64,000 bases of DNA from an uncultured Roseateles sp. (GTDB lineage: Bacteria > Pseudomonadota > Gammaproteobacteria > Burkholderiales > Burkholderiaceae_C), in assembly GCF_913777145.1 (NCBI RefSeq), contig NZ_CAJYPS010000023.1:1-64000 (forward strand). Reading direction: 5' to 3'. Made by a program: the position numbers and the translations under genes. The notes under the pieces were generated by a model, which saw only the letters and a list, made by a program, of their open reading frames with translations, was not told the origin of the DNA and did not search any database. The stretch's first letter is position 1, and each line of letters opens with the position of its first letter. Positions 37,198 through 47,077 of the stretch are shown here, piece by piece.

Positions 37198-37707
37198 ATG
37201 CCCACGCCCCGACTCAGGTCCGACGACCTCACGCCCCCGCGGCCGTCGCCCTGCCTGCCGGTGCCGCGCGTGGAGTCGGAAGCGGCCTTCGGCTTGCAGG
37301 TGTCCCACCAGGTGACGCAGTGCCGGCGCTACGGTGAGCGCTTCTCGGTGCTGTGGATGGAGGCCGCTGCACTGGCGGCCGAGGGCCAGGTCTGGCCGCC
37401 GCAGGCGCGCGAACAGCTGATGCAGGCGCTCAGCGCCCGGCTGCGCAACCGCGTGCGGGCCACCGATCAGGTGATGCAGGTGGGCGAGCATGGCTTTGCG
37501 GTGCTGCTGCTGGCCGCTGGCGCCGCCGAGGCAGCCATCGTCGAGCAACGCCTGCGCCAGCTGCTGGCCGGTCCCTATGGGGTGGACTGCGGCCTGATGC
37601 ATGCCGAACTCCACCTGGGCCACGCCGCCTACCCCGACGACGGCCGCAACGGTGCCGAACTGGCCCACAAGGCGCGCCAACAGATGCGCCCGCCGCGCCC
37701 GGTCTGA
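37198..37707 (+). CDS. Degenerate GGDEF-domain protein
   Basis: This 169-aa protein starts at ATG 37198 behind a GGAAGG Shine-Dalgarno. It keeps the shape of a GGDEF domain: RYGERFSVLWME (strand 1), RLRNRVRATDQVMQVGEHGFAVLLL (the GGDEF hairpin region) and GHAAYPDDGRNGAELAHKARQQM (the last helices). The GGDEF signature is replaced by GEHGF, and the first metal-binding Asp is lost. It should therefore not synthesise c-di-GMP; GTP or c-di-GMP binding is unproven. It diverges from the ECF sigma gene across a 222-bp gap. In-frame upstream starts exist, but they lack a good Shine-Dalgarno. Confidence 0.7.
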   Translation: MPTPRLRSDDLTPPRPSPCLPVPRVESEAAFGLQVSHQVTQCRRYGERFSVLWMEAAALAAEGQVWPPQAREQLMQALSARLRNRVRATDQVMQVGEHGFAVLLLAAGAAEAAIVEQRLRQLLAGPYGVDCGLMHAELHLGHAAYPDDGRNGAELAHKARQQMRPPRPV

Positions 37708-37726
37708 ACCGAGCCCGGGGCCCGAC

Positions 37727-38437
37727 TCACACCTCCAGCCACTCCTTGCGGATGTAGGCATTGGCGCGCAGGTCGGCCGGCGTGCCCTCGAACACGATGC
37801 GGCCGTGGCCCATCACATAGCAGCGCTGCGAGATCTCCAGCGCGATCGCCAGCTTCTGCTCCACCAGCAGCACCGCGATGCCGCGGGCCTTCAGCGCCTT
37901 CAGGTATTCCGCCACCAACTCGACGATCTTGGGTGCCAGGCCTTCGGTGGGCTCGTCGATGATGATGAGATCCGGGTCGCCCATCAGCGTGCGGCACAAC
38001 GTGAGCATCTGCTGCTCACCGCCCGACAGCACACCAGCCTCGGTGTACTGGCGCTCCTTGAGGCGCGGAAACATGCGGTACATGTCATCGAAGCCCCAGC
38101 GCGGATTCTTGGCGCCGCGCTTCTGGCCCAGCATCAGGTTCTGGTGCACCGACAGCTTGGGAAAGATGTCCCGGTTCTCGGGCACATAGCCCAGGCCCAG
38201 GTGGGCGATCTCGTAGGCCTTGCGGCCAACCAGCTCCTCGTCGCCGAAGCGGATGGAGCCCTTGGCCTCGACCAGGCCCATCATGGCCTTGGCGGTGGTG
38301 GAGCGCCCGGCGCCGTTGCGGCCCAGCAGGCTCACGATCTCGCCGGGGCGTATCTCCAGGCTCACGCCGTGCAGCACATGGCTCTTGCCGTAGAAGGCGT
38401 GGAGGTTGTCTATCTTCAGCAGGCGTCCGGCTTGCAT
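37727..38437 (-). CDS. livF: Branched-chain amino-acid type ABC transporter ATP-binding protein LivF
   Basis: This 236-aa ATPase has the signature LSGGEQQM, Walker B LIIIDEPTEGL and the H-loop region in order. Its Walker A reads GRNGAGRST (39-47), with Arg45 where the catalytic lysine normally sits. Only the second half of a much longer open frame is coding; the true start is ATG 38437 (MQAGRLLKIDN). It is the last gene of the acyl-CoA ligase-livK-livH-livM-livG-livF operon, 20 bp after livG, and forms the ATPase heterodimer with LivG at the inner membrane. Confidence 0.94.
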   Translation of the reverse strand: MQAGRLLKIDNLHAFYGKSHVLHGVSLEIRPGEIVSLLGRNGAGRSTTAKAMMGLVEAKGSIRFGDEELVGRKAYEIAHLGLGYVPENRDIFPKLSVHQNLMLGQKRGAKNPRWGFDDMYRMFPRLKERQYTEAGVLSGGEQQMLTLCRTLMGDPDLIIIDEPTEGLAPKIVELVAEYLKALKARGIAVLLVEQKLAIALEISQRCYVMGHGRIVFEGTPADLRANAYIRKEWLEV

Positions 38438-38457
38438 CGTCGGTTCTCTCGCAAAGT

Positions 38458-39243
38458 TCAGGCGGCCACGGCCGCGGCCTGCTGCTCGGCCAGCACCGAG
38501 CCCAGGTAGGCTTCCTGCACGCGGGCATTGGCGCGCACCGCATCGGGCGTGTCGAAGGCAATCACCTCGCCATAGACCAGCACGGCGATCTTGTCGGCCA
38601 GGCCAAACACCACGCCCATGTCGTGCTCCACGGTCAGCAGGGTCTTGCCGACGGTGACCTCGCGGATCAGCTGGATGAAGCGTGTGGTCTCGCTCTTGCT
38701 CATGCCGGCCGTGGGTTCGTCCAGCAGGATGACGCTGGCGCCGCCGGCGATGGTGATGCCTATCTCCAGCGCCCGCGCCTCCGCGTAGGTGAGGTTCATG
38801 GCCAGCACGTCGCGACGCTTGTCGAGCTTGATCATCTCGAGGATCTGCTCGGCGCGCTCGTTGGCATCGTCCAGATCGGCCAGGAACTTCCAGAACGCGT
38901 AGCGATGGCCCAGGCTCCACAGCACCGCGCAGCGGATGTTCTCGAACACCGACAGCCGGGTGAACAGGTTGGACACCTGGAAGCTGCGCGCCAGCCCCTG
39001 GCGATTGATCTCGTAGGGTTTGCGGCCGTCGATGCGGGCGCCGTGCAGGTGGATGCTGCCCGAACTGGGCGCGAAGCGGCCGCTGATCAGATTGAACAGC
39101 GTGCTCTTGCCGGCGCCGTTGGGGCCGATGATGGCGACGCGCTCGCCGCTCTGCACGGCCAGGTTGGCGCCGCGGATGATCTCGCTCTTGCCGAAGCTCT
39201 TGCGCACGTCGCGCAGCTCCAGCGCGTAAACCGTCGAACTCAT
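38458..39243 (-). CDS. livG: Branched-chain amino-acid type ABC transporter ATP-binding protein LivG
   Basis: This 261-aa ATPase has a normal Walker A (GPNGAGKST), a signature variant LTYAEARALEIG and Walker B VILLDEPTAGMSKSET with the LivG-type extension. The final helix ends in alanines. It starts at MSSTVYALELRDV (ATG 39243); the longer upstream frame is antisense shadow. It pairs with LivF encoded directly downstream. The 130-bp gap to livM contains a Pro/GC-rich inverted repeat but no gene. Confidence 0.95.
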   Translation of the reverse strand: MSSTVYALELRDVRKSFGKSEIIRGANLAVQSGERVAIIGPNGAGKSTLFNLISGRFAPSSGSIHLHGARIDGRKPYEINRQGLARSFQVSNLFTRLSVFENIRCAVLWSLGHRYAFWKFLADLDDANERAEQILEMIKLDKRRDVLAMNLTYAEARALEIGITIAGGASVILLDEPTAGMSKSETTRFIQLIREVTVGKTLLTVEHDMGVVFGLADKIAVLVYGEVIAFDTPDAVRANARVQEAYLGSVLAEQQAAAVAA

Positions 39244-39373
39244 CAAATGGGCCCCTGAACAAACTGACTGCCCGCAAGACGAGCAGAAAACCCAGCGACC
39301 ACCGTGGAACTGGCGCTGCCAGGCCACTGATGGTGCCCCCTTGACGGGGCGGCCCTCAGGCCGCAGGGGATGG

Positions 39374-40672
39374 TCATAGACTTTCCCTCCGCTTGATCTC
39401 TTTTTCGATGTCCTCCTGGATCTCGCCCCACTGCGCGACGAAGTGACGCCGCACCAGCTCGAAGAGACCGGCGCCCACCAAGAGCACCCAGACCGCGCCG
39501 AACCAGGCATCCACGCCGGCGCTGTTGAGCGTCGCGCCCATGAAGTGCATCTCGGGGCCCAGCGCCTCGTTGAGCTGGCGGTGGTAGACCATCTCTATCA
39601 TGGCCGCAGCGCCCACCAGCACCGCAAGACCTGACCCGCCCAGTGCGAGGTAGGAGGTCCAGAGCTTGCGCAGCTTGCCGAAGGCCGCCACGCGCAGGTT
39701 CATCAGCAACAGGCTGGCGAAGCCGCCGGGCGCATACATCACCATGAACAGGAAGATCAGGCCCAGGTACAGCAGCCAGGCCTTGGTCAGTTCCGACAGC
39801 AGCACGCCGCAGATCACCATCAGCACTGCGCCGATGATGGGGCCGAAGAAGAAGGTCGCGCCGCCCAGGAAGGTGAACAGCAGGTAGGCGCCGGAGCGGG
39901 CCGCATGAAGCACCTCGCCGTTGACGATCTCGGTGTTGATCGCGCCCAGGCCGCCCGCGATGCCGGCGAAAAAGCCGGCGATCATGAAGGACAGATAGCG
40001 CACCCAGCGGGTGCTGTAGCCTATGAACTCGACCCGCTCGGGGTTGTCGCGCACCGCGTTGAGCATGCGTCCCAGCGGCGTGCGCGTCAGCGCAAACATC
40101 GCGGCGGTGCACACGAAGCAGTACACCGCGACCAGGTAGTAGACCTGGATCTGCGGCCCGAAGGTGATGCCCATCACCGGCTGGCCGATGACGCGGTTGC
40201 TGGACACGCCCCCCTCGCCGCCCGAGAACTCCGGCAGCATCAGCGCCAGCGCGAACACCAGCTCGCCTATGCCCAGCGTGATCATCGCGAAGGGCGTGCC
40301 CGCCTTCTTGGTGGACACATAGCCCAGCAGCACCGCGACCATCAGGCCGGCCAGACCGCCGACCAGGGGCACCAGGCTGACCGGCAGGCCCAGCGTGCCC
40401 GCCCCCGCCATGTTCAGCGCATGGATGGCCAGGAAGGCCCCCATGCCGCTGTAGACCGCGTGGCCGAAGCTCAGCATGCCGCCCTGGCCCAGCAGGATGT
40501 TGTAGGACAGGCAGGCGATCACGCCTATGCCCATCTGGGTCAGCATGGTCTGCGACAGCCCGCTGGTCCACAGCCGCGGCGCGACATAGAGCAGCAGCGC
40601 GAACAGCCCCCAGACGATCCAGCGCCCGACGTTGAGCGGCTTGAAGTGAAATTCCTTGGTGGAGCTCATCAT
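39374..40672 (-). CDS. livM: Branched-chain amino-acid type ABC transporter permease LivM
   Basis: This 432-aa inner-membrane permease has about 10 hydrophobic helices and the LivM landmark GQGGMLSFGHAVYSGMGAF near 60-80. The region LTRTPLGRMLNAVRDNPERVEFIGY contacts the ATPases. It is longer than E. coli-type LivM because of a C-terminal extension (about 345-432) with an extra helix pair and a charged end (EIQEDIEKEIKRRESL). Its ATG overlaps the livH stop by one base (TGATG), so the two permeases are translationally coupled. Confidence 0.93.
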   Translation of the reverse strand: MMSSTKEFHFKPLNVGRWIVWGLFALLLYVAPRLWTSGLSQTMLTQMGIGVIACLSYNILLGQGGMLSFGHAVYSGMGAFLAIHALNMAGAGTLGLPVSLVPLVGGLAGLMVAVLLGYVSTKKAGTPFAMITLGIGELVFALALMLPEFSGGEGGVSSNRVIGQPVMGITFGPQIQVYYLVAVYCFVCTAAMFALTRTPLGRMLNAVRDNPERVEFIGYSTRWVRYLSFMIAGFFAGIAGGLGAINTEIVNGEVLHAARSGAYLLFTFLGGATFFFGPIIGAVLMVICGVLLSELTKAWLLYLGLIFLFMVMYAPGGFASLLLMNLRVAAFGKLRKLWTSYLALGGSGLAVLVGAAAMIEMVYHRQLNEALGPEMHFMGATLNSAGVDAWFGAVWVLLVGAGLFELVRRHFVAQWGEIQEDIEKEIKRRESL

Positions 40673-41688
40673 CAGTCTTCGCGAGTTCCGAGCAGGCCCT
40701 TGGGCCGGAAGATCAGGATCAGCACCATCAGCAGATAGGGCAGGATGGGCGCGACATCCTTGAGCGCCAGGCGCAGCACCGGGTAGCCCGGCGTGGTGTC
40801 GGTGACCGTGAGGCCCAGCGAGGTCAGCAAGGTGGCCAGCGAGCCGTCCACCGTCAGCGGCAGCGTCTGCAGCAGGCCTATCACCAGCGAGCCCACGAAG
40901 GCGCCGGCCAGCGAGCCTATGCCGCCCACCACCACCACCACGAAGATGATGGAACCCACGATGACCGCCATATTGGGCTCGGTCACGAAGGTGATGCCGC
41001 CGATCACGCCGGCCAACGCCGCCAGCGCGCAGCCGCTGCCGAACACCAGCATCAGCACGCGCGGCACGTTGTGGCCCAGCGACTCCACCATCTCGGGGTG
41101 GGTCAGCGAGGCCTGGATCACCAGGCCAACGCGGGTGCGGGTCAGCAGCAGCCACAGGCCCAGCAGCATCAGCAGCGCCACGACCATCATGAAGGCTCGG
41201 GTCAGCGGGAAGGTGGAGCACAGCGCCGCCGCGCACTGCTCGGGTGAGGCCTTGCCCAGCACCAGCGACATCCCCTGCCCGGCCTGCGACACCACGGTGA
41301 AGGCCGAGCCCTGCAGCTCCGGCGGCGGCGTGAACGGCACCGCGGTGCGGCCCCAGATCAGCTGCACCAGTTCCAGGATCACGTAGGACAGGCCGAAGGT
41401 GATCAAGAGCTCCGGCACATGGCCGAACTTGTGCACCCGTCGCAGCGCCAGCCGCTCGAAGGCCGCCCCCAGGCCGCCCACGATCAGCGGCGCCAGCAGC
41501 AGCGCCGGCCAGAAGCCCAGCACGCCCACCAGCGAGTAGGCGACGTAGGCGCCCACCATGTAGAAGCTCGCGTGCGCGAAGTTCAGCACGCCCATCATGC
41601 TGAAGATCAGCGTCAGGCCCGAGCTCAGCATGAAGAGCAGCAGGCCGGACGACAGACCGTTCAGCAGGTTGATGAAGACTTGATCCAA
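40672..41688 (-). CDS. livH: Branched-chain amino-acid type ABC transporter permease LivH
   Basis: This 338-aa permease probably starts at TTG 41688 (LDQVFINLLNGLSSGLLLFM) behind a GAGAGG Shine-Dalgarno. Conserved segments are GLTLIFSMMGVLNFAHASFYMVGAY and VVVVGGIGSLAGAFVGSLVIG. Eight or so helices are visible. An insertion (about 130-180) contains the only cysteine pair. The frame is open to 41772, but that part overlaps a nested hairpin and gives a hydrophilic tail before the first helix, so it is rejected. Confidence 0.92.
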   Translation of the reverse strand: MDQVFINLLNGLSSGLLLFMLSSGLTLIFSMMGVLNFAHASFYMVGAYVAYSLVGVLGFWPALLLAPLIVGGLGAAFERLALRRVHKFGHVPELLITFGLSYVILELVQLIWGRTAVPFTPPPELQGSAFTVVSQAGQGMSLVLGKASPEQCAAALCSTFPLTRAFMMVVALLMLLGLWLLLTRTRVGLVIQASLTHPEMVESLGHNVPRVLMLVFGSGCALAALAGVIGGITFVTEPNMAVIVGSIIFVVVVVGGIGSLAGAFVGSLVIGLLQTLPLTVDGSLATLLTSLGLTVTDTTPGYPVLRLALKDVAPILPYLLMVLILIFRPKGLLGTRED

Positions 41689-41747
41689 GACGGCCTCTCG
41701 ATAAATCTCGTCCGGCTGTGCCGGGTTGCGTCGCGAGCGGGCCGAGG

Positions 41748-41800
41748 TCGGGCTCGGGACGCACAGCCGCACTCCCGTGCGGCGAGCATCACGAGCCCGA
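41748..41800 (-). terminator. Nested hairpin between livK and livH
   Basis: An outer 9-bp stem (41748-41756 with 41792-41800) encloses an inner 7-bp stem with a TCCC loop (41766-41772 with 41777-41783). There is no T-run. It lies 28 bp after the livK stop. Such structures between the binding-protein gene and the permease genes often stabilise the upstream mRNA or cause partial termination, giving more binding protein than permease. That role is inferred. Confidence 0.5.
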
Positions 41801-41827
41801 GATCGGCTCGCGCAGCAGCAAGACGGC

Positions 41828-43078
41828 TCAGCCGGGGCGCTTCATCTGGCAGGAGGTGGGCGTCGACGAGACGTAACTCTCGTACTGCTTCACCGGCACC
41901 AGCGTCATGCCCGTGCCCTCGGGGCTGTACGGGTACTTGGCATCGGCCTTCTGCCACACCGAGATGTAGAGCGCCTGCTGCAGCTGGTGATCGGTCTTGC
42001 GCATGGTCACCTCGCCATTGAAGCTCTTGACCGTGAGCCCCTCCAGCGCCGCCGCGACCTTCACCGGGTCGGTGGACTTGGCATTGGCCATGGCCTGGCT
42101 GAGCATCAGCAGGATGTGGTCGGCGCTGAGCGTGTAGAGGTCGTCATTGAACTTGGCCTTGAACTCGTCGGCCAGCTTCTGCGTGTCCCCACCCATGTTG
42201 TAGTGGCTGTAGGCGACCTGGTAGACCCGGCCCGCACCGCCCTGGCCCAGCGCGGTGGGCGTGCCGGTGACCCCGGTGTAGTAAGTGAAGAACTTGCCGT
42301 TGTAGCCCGCCTCGTTGGCCGCCTTGACCAGCAGCGCAAGATCCGACCCCCAGTTGCCGGTGATCACGGTATCGGCGCCGCTGGCCTTGACCTTGGCCAC
42401 GTAGGGCGCGAAGTCACGCACCTGGGCCAGCGGATGCAGGTCCTCGCCCACCACCTGGATGTCCGGGCGCTTGCGGGCCAGCATCTCCTTCGCGTACTTG
42501 GCCACCTGATGGCCGTGCGCGTAGTTCTGGTTCAGCAGGAAGACCTTCTTCACGTCCGGCTGGTCCTTGATGAAGGTAGTCAGCGCTTCCATCTTCATGG
42601 ACGTGTCCGCATCGAAGCGGAAGTGCCAGTAGCTGCACTTGCTGTTGGTCAGGTCCGGGTCCACCGCCGAGTAGTTCAGGTAGACGATCTCCTTGCCCGG
42701 ATTGCGCTCGTTGTGCTTGGCGATCGCATCGCTCAACGCCAGCGCGACGCTGGAGCCATTGCCCTGCATCACGTAGCGAATGCCCTGGTCGGCGGCGGCC
42801 TTCAGCAGGTTCAGCGACTCGGCCGGGCTGAGCTTGTTGTCGAAGGTCACGATCTGGAACTTCACGCCCGCCGGGTTGCTCTTGTTGAACTTCTCGGCCA
42901 GGAACTGGAAGGTCTTGACCTGGTTCTGGCCCACCGGCCCCATCAGGCCCGACAGGGCATCGATGTAGGCGAGCTTGACCGTCTCGCCCTTCTGCGCGTG
43001 GGCGGTGGCGGCGCCGGCCACCAGGGCAGTCAGGGCGGCCGCGCGTGCGATGCTGCGGAACGAGGGGAAATCGAACAT
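41828..43078 (-). CDS. livK: ABC transporter periplasmic substrate-binding protein, Leu/Ile/Val type
   Basis: This 416-aa protein has a Sec signal peptide (MFDFPSFRSIARAAALTALV, cleavage near AHA-QK) and the type I periplasmic-binding fold of LivK-like receptors. Examples are VKLAYIDALSGLMGPVGQNQ at the start of lobe 1 and YVMQGNGSSVALALSDAI in its ligand side. Substrate is uncertain; the first gene of the operon is an acyl-CoA ligase, so an aromatic or other carboxylate could replace branched-chain amino acids. ATG 43078 follows AGGAGAC. The upstream frame is shadow. Confidence 0.93.
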   Translation of the reverse strand: MFDFPSFRSIARAAALTALVAGAATAHAQKGETVKLAYIDALSGLMGPVGQNQVKTFQFLAEKFNKSNPAGVKFQIVTFDNKLSPAESLNLLKAAADQGIRYVMQGNGSSVALALSDAIAKHNERNPGKEIVYLNYSAVDPDLTNSKCSYWHFRFDADTSMKMEALTTFIKDQPDVKKVFLLNQNYAHGHQVAKYAKEMLARKRPDIQVVGEDLHPLAQVRDFAPYVAKVKASGADTVITGNWGSDLALLVKAANEAGYNGKFFTYYTGVTGTPTALGQGGAGRVYQVAYSHYNMGGDTQKLADEFKAKFNDDLYTLSADHILLMLSQAMANAKSTDPVKVAAALEGLTVKSFNGEVTMRKTDHQLQQALYISVWQKADAKYPYSPEGTGMTLVPVKQYESYVSSTPTSCQMKRPG

Positions 43079-43131
43079 GCTTGTCTCCTGGTTGTGACTC
43101 AGTCGGGGCCTCTGAACGGGCCTTGTGGTCT

Positions 43132-43152
43132 GCGGGCACCTCCCGTGCCCGC
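43132..43152 (-). terminator. Hairpin between the acyl-CoA ligase gene and livK
   Basis: A perfect 8-bp stem (43132-43139 with 43145-43152) has a 5-nt loop and lies about 19 bp after the ligase stop. No T-run follows, so it may be a weak terminator or a processing site within the operon. Confidence 0.4.
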
Positions 43153-43170
43153 GGGTTCGGCCGTCCGGCG

Positions 43171-44829
<1,659 letters not shown>

Positions 44830-44974
44830 GCCTTGTCTCCTGGCGGATCTGCTGCCCGCCGTCGGTCCAGTCTAGCGGCGCGTTTTGGCTTCGTGGCGTC
44901 ACGCAGGCGACCTCTTTGCCCCGGGGAAACACCCAGTCGGACGGGGTGAAAGCCCCGCTCACTAAACTGGTGCG

Positions 44975-46510
44975 ATGTCATCGCCTGCCGCCCCCTCCCT
45001 GGACTCCACCCAGGCGTTGCCCCGGGCCGACGCGCCGAGCCCACTGCCGGCCGCCCGCTGGACCAACCGCTTCGCCGAGCTCGGTCCGCGCTTCTTCACC
45101 GAACTGCCTGCCCAGGGCCTGCCCGATCCCTACTGGGTCGCCACCAGCCCGGCCTGTGCCGCGGAGCTGGGCTGGCCCGCCGACTGGCAGCAGTCACCCG
45201 AGGCGCTGCAGGTGCTGGCCGGCAATGCGGTCTGGCCCGGCATGCGGCCGCTGGCCACGGTCTACAGCGGCCACCAGTTCGGCGTCTGGGCCGGCCAGCT
45301 GGGCGACGGCCGCGCGCTGTGCCTGGGCGAGCTGGACACGCCCGCCGGCCCGCGCGAGCTGCAGCTCAAGGGCGCGGGCGCGACGCCGTACTCCCGGCGC
45401 GGCGACGGCCGCGCGGTGCTGCGCTCGTCCATCCGCGAGTTCCTGGCCTCCGAGGCCATGGCCGCGCTGGGCGTGCCCACCACGCGGGCGCTGGCGCTGA
45501 CCGGCTCACGCCTGCCGGTGCTGCGCGAGACCGTGGAAACCGCCGCCGTGGTCACGCGCGTGGCGCCCAGCTTCCTGCGCTTCGGTCACTTCGAGCACTT
45601 CGCCCACAGCGACCAGCCCGAGCAGCTGCGCGAGCTGCTGGACTTCTTCGTGACCCACCACGCGCCCGAATGCGCGCAGGCGCCCGAGCCCGCGGTGGCC
45701 GTGCTGCAGCGGGTGTCGCTGCAGACCGCCGAGCTGATTGCGCACTGGCAGTCGCTGGGCTTCTGCCATGGCGTGATGAACACCGACAACATGTCCATGC
45801 TGGGCCTGACGCTGGACTACGGGCCCTTCGGCTTCATGGACGGCTTCGACCCCGGCCACATCTGCAACCACAGCGACGAGCGCGGCCGCTACGCCTACGC
45901 CCGCCAGGCCTCGGTCGCGTTCTGGAACCTGCATGCGCTGGCCCAGTCGCTGATGCCGCTGATGCCCCAGGGCAGCGATGCCGAGATCGAGGCCTCCACG
46001 CAGCGCCTGCTGGCGGCGGTGGAGGCCTACCGCGAGCGCTTCGCCACCGCGATGCTGGGGCGCTGGCGCGCCAAGCTGGGCCTGGTCACCGAACAGGCCG
46101 GCGATCAGGCGCTGGCCGACGATTTCCTGCGTCTGATGGCGTCCTCGCGCGCCGACTTCACGCAGAGCTGGCGCCGCCTGTCACGCGCGCTGGAGGACGC
46201 CACGCCGCTGCGCGATCTCTTCATAGATCGCGACGCGCTGGACGCCTGGCTCGCCCGCTGGCGCGAGCGCCTGGCCGCCGAGGGTGCGCCCGAGGCCGTC
46301 CAGGCCCGCATGCTGGCGGTCAACCCGGCCGTGGTGCTGCGCAACCACCTGGCCGAGGGCGCGATACGCGCGGCCCGCGACGGCGACTTCGGCGAGGTCC
46401 AGCGCCTGCTGAAAGTTTTGAGTCGCCCGTTCGACGAACCCGAGTCCCCAGCCGACGCGGCCCTGCCGCCGGACTGGGCCCAAGACCTCGAAGTGTCCTG
46501 TTCATCATGA
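44975..46510 (+). CDS. selO: Protein adenylyltransferase SelO (YdiU/UPF0061)
   Basis: This 511-aa pseudokinase-fold enzyme transfers AMP to Ser, Thr or Tyr of target proteins. Family landmarks are YSGHQFGVWAGQLGDGRA, LKGAGATPYSRRGDGRAVLRSS, NTDNMSMLGLTLDYGPFGFMD and the end LEVSCSS, whose cysteine stands where eukaryotic SelO has selenocysteine. In E. coli SelO modifies redox-linked proteins in oxidative stress. The next gene on the strand is msrB, a methionine sulfoxide reductase, which fits a redox theme. It diverges from the acyl-CoA ligase gene across 145 bp. Confidence 0.96.
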   Translation: MSSPAAPSLDSTQALPRADAPSPLPAARWTNRFAELGPRFFTELPAQGLPDPYWVATSPACAAELGWPADWQQSPEALQVLAGNAVWPGMRPLATVYSGHQFGVWAGQLGDGRALCLGELDTPAGPRELQLKGAGATPYSRRGDGRAVLRSSIREFLASEAMAALGVPTTRALALTGSRLPVLRETVETAAVVTRVAPSFLRFGHFEHFAHSDQPEQLRELLDFFVTHHAPECAQAPEPAVAVLQRVSLQTAELIAHWQSLGFCHGVMNTDNMSMLGLTLDYGPFGFMDGFDPGHICNHSDERGRYAYARQASVAFWNLHALAQSLMPLMPQGSDAEIEASTQRLLAAVEAYRERFATAMLGRWRAKLGLVTEQAGDQALADDFLRLMASSRADFTQSWRRLSRALEDATPLRDLFIDRDALDAWLARWRERLAAEGAPEAVQARMLAVNPAVVLRNHLAEGAIRAARDGDFGEVQRLLKVLSRPFDEPESPADAALPPDWAQDLEVSCSS

Positions 46511-46550
46511 AGGGCTTGAAACCCCTCGGCCAAGTCGCCACTTGGCCGAT

Positions 46551-46636
46551 CCCCCGAGGGGATGGCGATGCCTGCCGGATGGACCGCCAGGCGCATCGCC
46601 ATGACGGGCCGGCTTGGGAGCGGCCCGGCGCTCGGC
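46551..46636 (+). repeat. Dispersed intergenic repeat, copy A (upstream of msrB)
   Basis: This 86-bp GC-rich element matches another at 62355-62438 in inverted orientation. The 12-bp block CCCCCGAGGGGA (46551-46562) and a 30-bp block at 46605-46634 are identical in both copies. The middle is about 70 percent conserved. It ends 33 bp before the msrB ATG. Just upstream, 46527-46535 pairs perfectly with 46540-46548 in a 9-bp hairpin. Confidence 0.75.
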
Positions 46637-46669
46637 CCGACATCCGTTGCCGTAGAAAGGAATATTGAA

Positions 46670-47077
46670 ATGAGCTACCCCGTTCAGAAAACCGACGCCG
46701 AATGGCGCGAGCAGCTGGACCCCATGCAGTACGAGGTGGCCCGCCACGCGGCCACCGAGCGCGCCTTCACCGGCAAGTACTGGGACCATTTCAAGGCCGG
46801 CCACTACAACTGCGTGGGCTGCGGTACGCCGCTGTTCGAGTCGGACACCAAGTTCGATGCCGGCTGCGGCTGGCCCAGCTACTGGGCGCCGGTGAACAGC
46901 GAGGTGGTCGAGCGCGTGGTGGACCGCAGCCACGGCATGGTGCGCATCGAGGTGCGCTGCAACAACTGCGGCTCCCACCTGGGCCATGTGTTCCCCGACG
47001 GCCCCGAGCCCACCGGCGAGCGCTACTGCATCAACTCGGCCGCGATCGACTTCGTCGACGAGAATCCCGGCGCATGA
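46670..47077 (+). CDS. msrB: Peptide methionine-(R)-S-oxide reductase MsrB
   Basis: This 135-aa enzyme reduces methionine-R-sulfoxide. The four structural zinc cysteines are C48 and C51 (NCVGCG) and C97 and C100 (CNNCG). The catalytic Cys is C120 in RYCINSAA, and the substrate motif GCGWPSYW is at 66-72. The ATG at 46670 is preferred; the frame is open to 46562 but that part is the intergenic repeat. It is the first gene of msrB-yciB-bolA, overlapping yciB by 4 nt. Confidence 0.97.
   Translation: MSYPVQKTDAEWREQLDPMQYEVARHAATERAFTGKYWDHFKAGHYNCVGCGTPLFESDTKFDAGCGWPSYWAPVNSEVVERVVDRSHGMVRIEVRCNNCGSHLGHVFPDGPEPTGERYCINSAAIDFVDENPGA

Noticed and set aside
39244-39373. Gene between livG and livM
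   Set aside because: The 130-bp gap has only a GC-rich inverted repeat; the frames through it are extensions of shadow ORFs.
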